NCBI RefSeq assembly: GCF_022539665.2
Contig: NC_081334.1
Coordinates: 1,550,001-1,614,000, forward strand
DNA from: Daphnia carinata
Lineage: Eukaryota > Arthropoda > Branchiopoda > Diplostraca > Daphniidae
Length of the DNA stretch: 64,000 nucleotides
Direction: 5' to 3'
Shown: one piece after another, positions 27,165 through 40,269 of the stretch
Layout of the letters: each line of letters starts with the position of its first letter
Numbering within the stretch: the stretch's first letter is position 1
Position numbers and translations under genes: made by a program
Notes under the pieces: model-generated
The model's input: only the letters and a program-made list of their open reading frames with translations
Told to the model about the DNA's origin: nothing
The model's database searches: none

Positions 27165-27408
27165 TTAAACAGTCTTTTTGGGTATGCTTTTAGAATATGA
27201 ATGTTTGTCAAAATCTTGGGTTCCTGCAACTTGGACGTCTAGAAGGGAAACAGCTGTTACAACATAAATTTCTGAGCTTACCTACACTTTTGAAATGGTT
27301 TCCGCCAAACCATCTCCCTATGTTTTCAGCCAAATAAGTGCAGCGGAATTGATTAATATACTTTTTGGATTCCGAACGCCAAAATTCATCGTCACTAGCC
27401 GGCTGCAT
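27165..27408 (-). CDS. Possible small two-exon protein, 66 residues
   Basis: I do not recognise this protein. Exon 1 (27408-27282) starts with ATG and ends in a good AG|GTAAGC donor. Exon 2 (27238-27165) follows a CTTCTAG acceptor after a 43-bp intron and stays in phase to a stop. The product is hydrophilic, begins MQPASDDEFWRSES, has WFGG near residue 34 and ends in KKTV. There is no signal peptide or membrane segment. The intron is short even for this genome. Support is only the matching phases and splice sites. Confidence 0.4.
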
Positions 27409-30400
27409 TCCTTAAATTAATTTTTTTCACTTATTTTGTTCTGTATATGGTCTGGTAGACATAAAATCAATAAACATAAAAGTTAGGCATGCTCGAAAAA
27501 TTAATAGTACTTCACTTGATAAACGAAGCAAAAAGAATAAATTATTGCTTTTGCTTTTTATATCTAAAGTGATTATTACAGCGTCTTATACTTTTTGAAA
27601 ATGGAAAACTCGAGTTCGTCAGCTAACACCACCTAGCTGCCAAATCTTCTAAACTTGACGGGTGTTTTTAATGACGCCTGAAAAAAGGAAGAACTTAAGT
27701 TTCAATATTGTACAACTAAATAAACTAAACATTTCCTTATTTTCTTAACATTAACGTAAAGGTTAAGGATGAAATTTGAATTTCGCTTTCCAAGATAAAA
27801 CAACTAGAAAATTTTTTATTACAAAAAAATAGTTACTCCATAGGCACTTTGCATTATCTATTTTTCTTCACATTAAAAAGATACACATTGTACATGTCAA
27901 AGGACGTAAGCATAATATTCCATTAATTTAATACCCGAGTATTGAGAAACCATTATCAGAAAGAAGCCGTCATTACTATAAGTGATTACTACTAGATGTC
28001 ACTGCCTACCGAACTTCACGTTAGGCGGGCCTCTAGCCTGTAAAGGCAACCTTCAAGGAAATAATACTTTTTTAAACGAAAAATTGACATGAAATGCTAG
28101 TTAAACGTGAAATAATAGTTAATACAGCTGTAAACAATTTTTCAAATGCTACTTTTTGTTCTAATTCTAATAGATACGTTAATGAGAAGCTATAACATGG
28201 GAAGTTTGGGTAGGATCATGTCTCGTTATAGAGTAGTCTATGGTAGTCGCCGTCAGTCTAGGCATTTTCAGTTGTCGAGGCGTGGTCCCAGCGTTAGGGG
28301 GTATTAGGCGTGGAGCTTCACTGGTTCTCTCTGTTCTTCTACATCAACCAAGCCCCTTGAACGGTGAAGTTGTGCAATATTTTCCCAATCAGATCTTGTG
28401 GATCATCATTTACAATTGTGAATAAGAATCTCATCTCCGTCAGGAAACACAAACCGTGTGTCAAACCTTCAATCGAATGGATTTGGTTTGATTGTGTCAA
28501 CAAAACATTTTCATCCTGAAGGCCTCAGCAGTCGCGTCTGTTTTGCTCACCGGAAAAGCAGAGGTAAAAATGAAAAGAACGACAGGAAACTCCCGTCATT
28601 CGATGTTTTTCCCTACATTTCTCTATTTCATTGTGGTGAATCTGTGTTATGCCAAACATCTGGTTCAAGTCAACTGACTTCAACATTAGCCAACCTTCTG
28701 TTTGCGGGCGAGAAGGACTTTCGTCTAGTCAATGTTTATTCTCTCTCGTCATTCCCACTTTAGCAGATCCAAATCTTTTTTTGTCTTTGATAAACAAATG
28801 AGAATACGTCTCTCTTTGTTTTTCTTCCATTCTCTGTTTTCGTATTGTCGACGGGATGCTCGTTAAAGCTTCGAGCAAGGTTATACGAGAATCTCATTTT
28901 AATTGGTCCCCTCCATCTTAGGCCTGACGTATTCTTCTTTAAGTAACTGGTTTTTCTCAAATAAATCTATTGCATTATTCTCCAATCAGGATGTTTACTA
29001 TTCCCTGATTTCCAACGTGTGTCGTGTAGGGTGGGGGGGAAATAGGATGTCTACACGAATATGGCTTTTTTTGATTAGAATCGACCCAACAGCCGAAGAC
29101 CTCCTTATCTAGAGCCCAGTAAATTCCCCTCTTTTGTACCTTGTCTACACGTTCTCCAACACACGGTTAAATGTAGATGGCAAACCCATATTGTGTGTGA
29201 GATAGTCGGGCGATGATGAACGATGACGTAGGGAGAAAGAACAACAACTCACATAGCCCTTAACCATTTTTTTTTTTTTGTTCCTGTTCGTTGTGCTGAG
29301 TGTGGGTGTGGGTCAGCTACTTCCTCCACTGCAAGTTTCAATATTGACCCAACACGCTCTGCAAAAGTCACGCGCCAGTGTGGCTGAAATGGACTCGGCT
29401 TTGCCTACGTGAACAACATCCCAGAAGACAACAACATGGGTCCCTGTCGGTGCCTAAAATCAGAACCGTCAGACGGACAACCCCACCCGTCCAAATTTTG
29501 ATTTTTTTTTTTTTTGATTGATTGGAATTCTTAATCGGCACGCACACCCAATCCTCTGAATATTCTGAATTGTTAAATAGCCTGTATGGTCTTTTTTGAA
29601 AGACGACGATATGGCCGAAGATCTTTCCCATATTGAAATGTATCGAGCTAGTGGAACAATCAGCTTCCGTATTTTGATTGAACTGGGGGAGGGCTTTCTT
29701 GCGATTGATGCATATGCGTCGGGTAGCACAGTTACACTTCCGGCCGTGTGAAAAAGAATTAAAAAAAAAAAAAAATAAGCGGAAGACCGTTTCAAGCTGC
29801 TTTGGTTATCTGTTAGAGTGTGGCAATTCTGTCACATGCGGAATGACTGAACGGGGAATGAACAAAAGCTGAATAAAATAATAAAAAACGGACTTCACCA
29901 TGACAAAAAAGGAGGAGACAAAATCCCTAGCATTTTGTACTTTCTCGTCTGGAAAGTCTGGAACTCGTCCATGATTTTCACATCCGTTACTTGCGCGGGA
30001 GACCCTCGTAAAAGTCGTGACTCATCCTCTTTGCTTCACCCTCGCTCTCACGACGTTATTACCTTCGATCCGACTGGAAAGAAAGTGAGGGATAGGAAGT
30101 CGTTTTCAAATCCGGCCCTCCCCATTTCGTCATCGTGACTGTTGGATGAAAAATTCAATTTACTTTGCGCACTGAGACAGAAATCTGTGTCGAAAAGCCA
30201 TCCCTCTTTGCCCGTCAACCCCCCTCACTTTCCCATCATCGCCATTTTGTGCATATCAACATGGAAACTGAATTCTCGCTTAGCGCATTATGCACGGACC
30301 ACTGGATAACTATAGAGATAAGGAAGGGAACTCGGTAGGAAAGAGATAAAGGAGAAGTCATCATTCGATAACGACCGAAGAGCAAAAAAAGGGAAATGGT

Positions 30401-32014
30401 CCTTTTAGATAGTCGGATAGGTTATAGACACATCAACAAATCCAATCTCGTTTTTATCACTCGATACCATCGATCTAATTTAATCCATTTGAATTGCCAG
30501 TTGGTAAACGATGATGACCCTGGAATTCCTTGAATGACAGTGTTGTTTTATTTAAAGGAATAATATTTTTGAACGAGCCAAAAGGCGTGACCTGTTGAAC
30601 GACGTCTCGAGTCGTATGTCCTTGGGTTTCGCTTTCAAGAAATTCAATTTCGTGGCGTGCCTAGTTGCATTACTTTCGTTGTGTGTGTGTGTGTGCGTCT
30701 GTGGACGCTTGTAGCGGATATGACCCATTAGACTTTGAAGACGGGTCATTATTTCTTTATCTTGGCCATCCTCCGTCGTAACTGAATCCCGGTATCGTCC
30801 CTATTGTATTCACCAATGCCCCCGCCACGTTCTTTTAGCGTTCGTTTTCTATTCTTACTTATTTATGCTGGACGAAGCGTATAAAATCTCATTTTATGCA
30901 TCGGTCGTACTATTTGCCCAATGATGCGGTTCTGCTCTTAATGTTCATCAGTAACTCGATGGCGAGTTTTGTATTCGACCTGATCCACTTGATCCGTCAT
31001 ATGACTCATCATCATGGAACGCTCGCACACGAGAAATGGAACTTGCATTGCCCTCTTTGAACAGGACGGAATGAGCAATTTACGCAAGATCTTTCGGGAG
31101 TTGAGATGTTACTATTTGATGGGGGGAGTGGGGTATAACATTTACGCGGAATCGAAGAGCCATCCCCCCTCCCTCTTTCTCCCGCTCAGTGGATCAATAA
31201 GTCTCGCGACTTGCAGCTGGATAGAGAAATAGAATAGGCTATATAAAGTGGGCGATGGTGTAGTGTGTGTGTACCTAGTGTCTGTGTGTGTGTGTAGCAA
31301 GTTTGGTTGGCAAAAGCATTGTTGCGTGTCCATCCTGACTTATATCATTACCTCTTGGGTTGTTTGATTCTTTTTGAAAGATAGAAGAATCTTTTTTTTT
31401 ACGGCCTTACTTTCAAACTTGAATGCGATTTCGATTTCTTTCGATTGCCTCGGAGACGAACGTCAGCTGGAATTGTTGTCTTCGGATCGTGACTTGGTTC
31501 AATGCCCAAATAAAAAACATGGACGAGAGGAAGACCCAAGAATAAGAGAAAAAGAGTATGGCGGAGATTTAAAGGAGATGAACAATGTTTGTCCTTTTAT
31601 TTCCAACCCAATCACGACCAATTCTCTCTTGAAGGAAAAGGAGAGGGACAAGAGATCAATACCCAAGTTTTTCTCTTCTTTTATTTTCCAAGTACTCATC
31701 GATTTGCCACTAAAAAGAGTGTCTCACTGTTTTATGGAAGCACTCGTTACAGTGGATTCACGTGAAACTTAAACGCGCGTGTTTTAGTCCTTGTTGAATG
31801 GCTCATATCCTAATCTACTTGCTATTTAAACTAGACTACCTAACTGTTTAGTTTCTTATGCAGATGTTGTGTATTTCGTTTCTAAATTTAATTTCCTTTT
31901 TGCTTTTTGTTACAGTTACACCTGCTTTGTATCAGGTGAAAGTTTTGTCACGCCAATTACGGAGAGTGCCCGCGACCCCACCCGGACGTTACAAAAAGAA
32001 AGAAAAAACCGAAA
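27409..32014. other. Long intergenic stretch upstream of neuroglian
   Basis: No coding gene supported over 4.6 kb. It holds A/T-rich DNA, GT microsatellites at about 30678-30697 and 31262-31297, and, toward the right, the neuroglian 5' UTR. A pyrimidine-rich acceptor at about 31913 (TTGTTACAG) suggests that the coding exon 1 is preceded by at least one non-coding exon. Confidence 0.45.
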
Positions 32015-35000
32015 ATGGCCGGCCCGCGGCTCGGGACTTCCGGCCTGCTAATGGTTCTCTTCTACATGGCTTCGACTACAGCGTTAGGTAAGTAAATTAT
32101 ATGATGGACACGCTCATCCAATTCAGCAGGGGAAAAAAGGGAGAATTTTTTTTTTAATTTTTTAAAAAACAAAAGTAGAATATAAAAATAAAAATAGCCG
32201 GTCGTCAATGAACTGACACGTTCCATGTAGACATGGCTCGAGGTGGGGTCCGGTAGCCGCGGGAGTGTCTGTACAATAAACTGACAACTTCCGTTCCTTG
32301 GTTAAAATCTGAAATAGATTTCTAAATTTTTTTTTGTTTTTTGTTTTTGTTTCTTTGTTGTTGTATGATACGTGCGTCCGAACAGTTCAATCACCGCCGC
32401 AAGTTGTCAAACAACCGCCGTCGGACGAGCTGCTCTTCCAGGTGGCGCAGAGGATCGACGAGAACGACAAGCCTTTCATCATCGAATGCGAGGCGGAAGG
32501 CGAACCCGCCCCAAAGTAAATAGAACCTCAAATACGAGCCTTCTTTTTTCGCCCCTACTATGCTTAATTGAATAGTACCATTAGCAACTGGTGATGGATT
32601 GTTGGATGATTGGGTTCGCTATCCATCACGACAAAAGGCCTCCTCCCTCATTGCGTGTCAAGCCAGCTGTTCCAGTTGTTCACCGTTCTTTCGTGTGTGT
32701 TTTTACAGGTACCGATGGGTCAAAAACGGTTACGATTTCCTTTGGCAAAGCTACGACGATCGAATCTCTCAACAGCCCGGCAGAGGAACGCTGGTCATCA
32801 CCACGCCCCGAGATGAAGATATCGGTCAGTCATCACTCACTTTGTTTTTCGACCAGATTTTGAATGCATTTTTAATTTGTTATGATCAGGGCAGTATCAA
32901 TGTTTCGCGTCCAACGAGTGGGGAACGGCCACATCGAATTCGGTCTTTGTCCGAAAATCGGATCTCAATTCCTTTAAAGATGAGCCTCCGATGACCGTCT
33001 CGGCTCAGGAGGGATCGCCGTTCAGTTTGCGTTGTCAGCCGCCCGACGGCTGGCCCAAACCGTCCGTCTACTGGATGATGCAGAACTCGAACGGAGCCTT
33101 GCGCAGCATCAACTCGTCGAGGATGACGGTCGATCCCGAAGGCACGCTCTGGTTCTCCAACGTCACACGTGAAGACACCAGTGATGACTTTGTCTACGCT
33201 TGTTCGGCTACCTCACTCTTCCGGTATTTTCTATTTGTTATTTATTTATTTTTAAGTAGTAATAATTAAGGAGATAATCCAAAAATAAAACCGCAAGAGG
33301 GGTAACACGTGGCCAATGGACTAGAAACATGGGATGACCTTCCGAAATGAAAGTTCGGGCGGGGATGTGTTTTAAAAAGGGAAAATTCTAGTCAAGAATG
33401 TAGTCGCCAGTGTGTTATTACAGTCGGTCGATGTTATAGGATCTTGAATGTGAACGCCGTCTTGGTGGTTACCTTCCTTACTGCAGGTGACCGCGTATCA
33501 CGTTTCCTCCTTAACGTTTCATTCGGGGGGCTTCATGGCGAGAAATTTCCGGCTGACTGGAGGGTGATAAAAAAAACAAAAAAACCGGAACGTCTCATCC
33601 AAAAAATTTTCTTTTGTTTTTTCATAAATGCAGAAACGAATACAAGCTGGGCAACAAAGTGTACCTGGATGTGATTGCAACTGGCAGCGCTGCAGCCCAA
33701 AATCGTCATGAACCCGTCCAGCAGTACGTCTCTCGCAAAAACGCGGTTGCCCATCGAGGCAAGAGCATTGAACTGTGGTGCGTCTTTGGCGGTACCCCAC
33801 TACCTCAGATCCGCTGGACGAAAGAAGGTGCCGCGCTGCCAGCTGGCCGTACCACCTACTCTTCATACGGCAAGACGCTGATCATCAAGAGCGTCGATTC
33901 GGAAGACGCCGGCAACTACGAATGCGAAGCTAGTAACGGTGTCGGATTGGCCAAGTCTTATTCCATCAGCCTTCAGGTGTTGGCCGCTCCCTACTTTACC
34001 GTCGAACCGGATGTGTACGTCGGAGCCGAAGACGAGACGGCCGAGTTCCGGTGTGAAGCCAACGGCTCGCCTTCTCCGGAGATCAAATGGATTCACAACG
34101 GAAAACCAATTGAAGAGGCGGCCGTCAACCCTCGCCGGAAGGTGTTCCCTAATCGCATCGTCATCGAGCGTCTACAAAAGAGCGACACGGGCAACTACGG
34201 CTGCAACGCCACCAACAGTATCGGCTACGTCTACAAGGATGTCTACCTCAACGTTTTGGCTTTGGCGCCCGATATCGAAGACGCTCCCGACGATGTGGCC
34301 ACCGTTGACGGATCGGCCGTCAATTTGACTTGCAAAGTTTTTGGCTCGCCTAAACCTCTTGTCAAATGGATCCGCGACGGGTTGGAATTGACTGGCGGCC
34401 GCTATCGCGTTATGGACAGCGGTGATCTGGAAATTAGGTATACCGTCTTTTGTTTTTCAAATAAGTCACATCCTATCATCGAGGTTTTGAACGGAAGAAA
34501 ACGATATTCAAATTGTATTGTGAGCCCAGCTGCTTTTGACGTCCTCCCCCTCTTCCTTTCAACCGCATTTTCCGCTTCCGCCCTAAACAGCTGGGCTATT
34601 GTTTAAGAAACGATCCAATCATGCGGGCGTGTTGCGTGTCAATCTGCACGTTTTTCTCACTCTGCATCGTATATTTTATTAATAGAATTTTTTTTTTTTT
34701 TTTCCTCAGGGAGGTGACCTTCACCGATGCCGGCGTCTATTCGTGTCACGCAACCAATAAGTTCGGCTCGGCCAATGCCAATGGAACTCTTATCGTCAAA
34801 GGTTAATTAGCTGCCCCATTTCATGATTTCTTCCATTGAGGGGAAACGAAAAAACCTCACGTTTAAAATTCTCTGCTTTTATTTATTAGAGCGCACCATC
34901 ATCAAGGACGGGCCAGAAGACTATGAAGTCGCTGCCGGACAGACGGCCACTTTCCGCTGTAATGCCGTGGCTGATTCGTCACTCAACTTGACGATCGACT

Positions 35001-37960
35001 GGCTGCATGCAGACCAGCTGATCGATTTCGAGCAAGAACCGCGTTTTGTCCAGTCGCAGGATTCGTCGTTGACTATCACGAAGACGACGGAATTGGACAC
35101 TGGCGACTACACGTGCCGTGCCAAAACAATCCTGGACAGCGCCGAGGACAAGGCTACGCTCATTGTTCAAGGTGACGATTTTTCTAGTTTCGCTTTTCTC
35201 TAGTGCGGTTTTTTAAATGCTCATCACGATGCGCAATTTGCTTCGACAGACGTTCCCAATCGGCCGCGAATGGTGGGCATCCAGTGCAACAACCGCGACG
35301 CGGCCATCGAATGGACACCTTCGGGCGATAATCGAGCGCCCATCTTAACGTACACGATCCAGTTCAATACGAGTTTCACGCCCGACAGCTGGGAAGTGTC
35401 GTTTGAAAACGTGCCAGCCACCGAGACGCGCTTCAAAGTGGAGATGAGCCCTTGGTCCAATTACACGTTCCGTGTCATTGCTCGTAATAAGATTGGCCCG
35501 TCGCTTCCATCGGACCACTCGTCCATGTGCACGACGCCTCCCGACGTGCCGAATAAGAATCCCGATAATGTAGAGGGACGTGGCACTTCGCCCACTAATT
35601 TGGTTGTCACGTGGAACCCAATGCCCGAGATCGAACACAACGGACGCAACTTTCACTATCGCGTCTACTGGCGTCGAGACATACCTGGAGAAGATTGGAA
35701 CATCGAAATGATTTCCGACTGGAGACAGTCGTCCATCCTCATACCCAATCAACCCACGTTCAAACGCTATCGCATCAAAGGTAAAATTCATTGATTTGTT
35801 CATTGAAAAATCGTATGTCGTTCAACTCTTCTTTGTTGTTTTACAGTGGTGGCTTTCAATCAGATCGGTGAAGCCAATGTTGCAGCACAAGAAGTTACTG
35901 GTTACTCTGGAGAAGACGTGCCGGTTGAAGCACCAACCAACTTCACTTTGAATCAAATCATTGACGAACGAAGCGCCATCCTTTCTTGGAACCCAGTCAA
36001 TCCGGATTCTGTTCAGGGTAAAAACTAATCGCTCCCTAAGGGTCATTTTCTTTTTTTAAATACTAACAAGCTTTTTTTTTTTTCTATCGATTTTTTTTTT
36101 TTTTACATAGGACACTTCAAAGGCTACAAGATTGAGACATGGACCGAGAAGGAAGGAGAGCTGCGAGCCCGTGAAATGATCAGCAACGCTTCAAAGGCGT
36201 TCGTTAACAAGTTTGTCCCGCACACAGTTAATCTCGTCCGTGTTCGCGTTATTAATTCGGCGTACCGTGGACCGGCAAGCGATATCCTTTCCTTCAAGAC
36301 ACCGGAAGGAAGTATGTTTCTTTTTTTTTATCACGTTTTGAATGACCCGACGTTCGCACGAATGTAAACCAAAAAATTCATTTGTTTTCTAGGGCCCGGA
36401 CCAGTGGATTACTTTGAGGCGGCTCCTCTTGGTTCTTCGGCTTTCTATTTGATTTGGAAGCAACCGGAAGAGCCCAACGGCAATCTGCGTGGCTACAAAA
36501 TCTTCTACGAAAAGGTAGAAGGTACGAAAATTGGCCCGCAAATCGAAAGAGAACCACCAATTCGTGACCCGTTACAAACTCGAGCCAAATTGGCCGGTCT
36601 CGAACCCAACACGAAATACCGCCTTCACATTAAAGCTATGACCATTGCCGGAGAAGGAGACGAGTAAGTTCATTTTTTTTTTTTTTAAGAATTTTAAAAG
36701 AAAATGGAAATGGCTAATGTTTTTGTATTCTGTTTTTGTGCATTTCCAAAGTTATTACATTGAACGAAACACTCGCAACGGCAACGCATACCCACCCGAC
36801 AAGCCCCAGTTTACGTGGAATCAGATCACTTTAGACAATGGAATGCCGGCCATCAAAGTTGTTTGGCATCCGAACGTCGATGGCCAACCTGGTTCCCACT
36901 TTTTCGTTCAATACCGGCGAAAGGGCGAGACCATCTATATCAAGAGCGAAGATGAGTTCGATGAGAACTTTATCATCTTGCGCGGCTTGGAGCCTAACCA
37001 ACTGTACGAGATCCGCGCCGTTGTCGTCGACGGTGATTACTTTACCGAAAGTGACCCCGAAGAGGTGGAGATGTACGCCGGTAAGTTGCCAGAAAGTTGT
37101 GATAAAATTCACATAATATTTGTCTTTTAATGTCAATTTGTTTTCAATGTCTAGATGGACCTTACATCCAAGGATCATCCGCCGTAGCTTCGACCGGATG
37201 GTTTATCGGCATGATGCTGGCCCTTGCATTATTGCTCTTGGTCCTGGTTCTTGTCTGCATCATTAAACGGAACCGGGGTGGAAAGTATGCCGTCCACGAA
37301 AGAGAGGCCACTCACGGTCGTAAAGATTTCAACGAGGACGCCGGATTCCACGAATACTCGCAACCGTACGTTAGCGAAGCATATGATTTCTAACGCAATT
37401 TCAAGTGGTATACAAATGTTTGTTTTGTTTTCGTGTGTAGAGTTGGCAGCAGTCGCGCGCCGAGCAAAGCATCTTTGAGTAGCGGAGCCAAAATGCCACC
37501 CGAGAGCGAAGACAATGATTCGATGGCTGAATACGGTGAAGGAGAAGCAGGTAAAAGCTTTTATTCTATTTTGTTTAATGTAATTCCTACAGCTTGCAAA
37601 TCGATCTCCAAAGTCTGCTGTCGTTTTTCCAAAAGCATGAACTACACACGAACATTTATTTGAATCTAGCGAAAAATTGGAATCGATAAGATCAGCAAAA
37701 GGGCGTGGCTCGTTTGCATTTGACAGTTTTCGTTCCAACCTACACGTTCGAGCTTTTATTTTCTTCGTGTTTTTTTTTTTTTTTGTCTTTTCAGCATTTT
37801 TTTTTTTTCGCCATTGAGTTTGCCTGATTACTATTTTTTCCTTTTATTTTTTTATTGGTTTTTTGATGTTGTAGAAGGCATGAATGAGGACGGCTCGTTT
37901 ATCGGCCAATACGGCAAGAAGCGTGGAGATGGATCATCTGCTTTCGCCACTCTTGTCTAA
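32015..37960 (+). CDS. Nrg: Neuroglian (L1-family cell adhesion molecule), proximal-last-exon isoform
   Basis: L1-type adhesion receptor of neurons and epithelia that links to ankyrin. Fifteen exons: 32015-32087, 32386-32515, 32709-32824, 32890-33223, 33634-34437, 34710-34801, 34890-35171, 35250-35780, 35847-36017, 36111-36311, 36393-36663, 36752-37080, 37155-37365, 37441-37550, 37875-37960. They join to 1246 residues. The order is a signal peptide (1-24), six Ig domains (to about 610), five fibronectin III domains (about 613-1112), a membrane helix (about 1126-1148, GMMLALALLLLVLVLVC) and a cytoplasmic tail of about 98 residues with the ankyrin motif FIGQY at 1227-1231. This isoform ends ATLV. 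Its tail EGMNEDGSFIGQY matches the Drosophila short form. Confidence 0.96.
37551..37874 (+). promoter_or_regulatory. T-rich intron before the alternative last exons of neuroglian
   Basis: The intron that precedes the proximal last exon contains several long T tracts (for example 37770-37787 and 37797-37810). In Drosophila the neuronal protein ELAV binds U-rich sequence in nrg pre-mRNA to choose the distal exon. A similar role here is inferred, not shown. Confidence 0.4.
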
Positions 37961-37970
37961 AATTTAGAGA

Positions 37971-37976
37971 AATAAA
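37971..37976 (+). other. Polyadenylation signal of the proximal neuroglian isoform
   Basis: AATAAA begins 11 nt past the stop of the proximal last exon, and the next exon starts 170 nt further on. Choice of last exon therefore probably couples splicing to polyadenylation. Confidence 0.6.
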
Positions 37977-38146
37977 TATAAGAAAAAAACTGCCTCTTCT
38001 TTCAACGTAGCCGACTGTATAGTTCCGTTATGTTACCAGGTAATGACACCTAAAGATTATTTATCCGACTTGTCTTCATGAAACTTTGTGGTTGTGAAAT
38101 GCTTTTCTTTAAATTTAGTTAATGATTTTTGCTTTGTGATTTGCAG

Positions 38147-38241
38147 GTGAATTTGCTGAAAGTGGTTCGTTTATTGGACAGTATGGTCAAAGCAAATTGC
38201 CAACTCCCTTTACGACAGCTAGTGTGGCAACTATTGTTTAG
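38147..38241 (+). CDS. Nrg: Neuroglian alternative distal last exon (Nrg180-like tail)
   Basis: An alternative acceptor (TTTGCAG|GT) in the same phase as the proximal exon gives 31 codons. The tail reads GEFAESGSFIGQYGQSKL then a Pro/Thr-rich end in ATIV. FIGQY falls at the same residue numbers (1227-1231) as in the proximal exon. The SKLP.P and terminal VAT.V resemble the neuronal Drosophila Nrg180 tail but are much shorter. The full isoform would be 1249 residues. Confidence 0.88.
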
Positions 38242-39689
38242 AAACTCAACATTTTTCTCTTCACACTACAACAACAAACAACAAAAGATTCACACCGTTC
38301 CCTCCACTTCCTTTATTTTTATTTTAGTTTACTTTTTTTTTTTCCTTTTTTAAATTATTCTTCTGTCAGCCTGCCAAAAAAAAACAGATAAAGGCTAACA
38401 TAATTATTTTTGTGGACTGCAAAAGCGTAAACATTTTTTTCTTTCTTGTGTACATTGTGCAATGCTTTGTTATGAGCTTTCTGCTGACTTCTTCGACAAG
38501 TTTTCTGCTCCTTCTTTCTTTGGTTTGTTTTTTGAATCTCTCTTCTTTATTCCGTTATATTGACTGCTTACTGGTTGTCATATCAAATGTGTGTACGCGT
38601 GCAAGCGAAAGCCAAACGCAGGAGAGTTTAATGCTGTCGTAGAATTTCTAGTGTGTCGGAAGGGGGAGTGAGTTGTTGACAGGTGCCTACATGAGTTTTT
38701 ACATGTGTCTAGTGCCGATATATGCTCCTCTCCTACTTCTTGGACGATACAACCCCTCCCAAATATTATATTCCTCTCCCTTCGAAAATAAGCAGCTCCT
38801 TTCCACTCTACATCCTTCTCAAACAACATAAATGCACAAAAGAGCCAAAAAAAGAAAACTTTTTTTGGACTATTGCGATCTTGAAAAAAAAAAACAAGGT
38901 TGATCCATCGATCTGAGTTTCTTTACCACATAGATCTGGCTTTACTTGAAAGCCAACATTTTGTTTGTTTTTTAGTGTTTTGTTTTGTAGTTTCAGTTCT
39001 GCAGCTTTTGCAGCTTTTTTTTGGCCAAATAGCCAAATCACAACCGTCCTGTTCATTTTTTTTTTTTTTTTGGTTTTTCCCTACTTCTTTTCGTCGTCGT
39101 CCGCTGATTTTTATCTCTTCAATCGCCTGCTTCTGTCCTTCCACACTTCGTGTATTTGATCTTTATATACATTCCCCGCGAAAAAAAAAATTGTTTGTGA
39201 AAGAAAAGCAGGTCAATTAATGGTCACTAAAATTACAGTTTAACTTCAACATTAATAGTGCACTATTGATCTGTGTTTAAAAACGAGCATGAGGAAACAA
39301 CATTATGTTATGTAAGAGAGCGCCTTGGTTCATTCTGAGGCCTGGATGACGCCATATAGCCGATGTATTTGCGAACATAACACAGCTGCCGAAAGTGGAC
39401 GGGGAAACAGCTAATATTTTTTATATGAAGCCCTCTTTCCCCTTTCTCCTTGGAAATGAATTTGAATAAAAAGCTCGACACGCATGTTTTTTAACGATAA
39501 CCTCTTTTTTTTCCTTCTTCGAGGCCGATATTGTCATTCATTTGGTTTCTGGCTGCTTTGTTATTGCTTCTGCCTCTAACCGAATGATACACACACTGTC
39601 CCAGTTAAATTTTGTGTTTCCGAATTAAATCTTTCAACGAGGGTAGCAAACTTGCAAGGCAAAAAGAGACTCTTCGGAGACTCTCCTCA

Positions 39690-39815
39690 TTCTCCTATTG
39701 GCGCCTATGTAACTCCGAAGTCTTCGCCTAACACGACCTAGGTTCTCCTGTTAGCGGTTGTGTACACCCGAAGTCTTCGTTCTCCGATCAGCGGGTATGT
39801 AACTCTGAAGTAGAG
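39690..39815. repeat. Degenerate tandem repeat, three copies
   Basis: Three related units of about 40-50 nt share TTCTCC, then GCG or AGCG, GTATGTAACTC or a variant, and GAAGTCTTCG. Flanking AAAGAGACTCT (from 39662) and AGAGTCTCTTT (to about 39948) form an 11-bp inverted pair, so the whole could be a decayed mobile element. Confidence 0.4.
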
Positions 39816-40237
39816 GTTTGCCTGATCTGTAGCTCGAAAGCTGCAGGTAGACAAGCTCCCATCAGGGTATGGATGGGTGCACACCATTATTGATACTATC
39901 TCTAATGGTAACCTCTAGAGAGCAAGGTCGGCATCGCAGAGTCTCTTTGTTATACTTACCTTTCCTTCGACCTTCCCACTACTAAGTTGGGGTACCCGAC
40001 CCTTTTAACACGTGAATTTCATCGAAAATTTCGCTGTTGACGTAAAACGCTTCTCTAAGTAGGTTCTCTTTACTTAATTTTTGCTTTAGCTGGTATATCA
40101 ATAAATGGAATAATGAACCTCGTAGTTCCCATCAAGAGCTACAAAAGTAACCGATCAGTTTCTAATTCTAAACAAAACCAGCGTAAAAAGAGCTAACAAG
40201 TGACAGAGTAAATATGCTACGCAGGGAAACCATGAAT

Positions 40238-40269
40238 AGGGGCGTGGTATGATTGGTTACCACGCCCCT
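40238..40269. repeat. 12-bp perfect hairpin with GC/CACCC-box arms
   Basis: AGGGGCGTGGTA at 40238-40249 is perfectly inverted at 40258-40269 around an 8-nt loop. Each arm is a strong match to a KLF/Sp-type GGGGCGTGG site, so it may be a paired regulatory site in front of TRAPPC10. Only the symmetry is seen directly. Confidence 0.5.
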
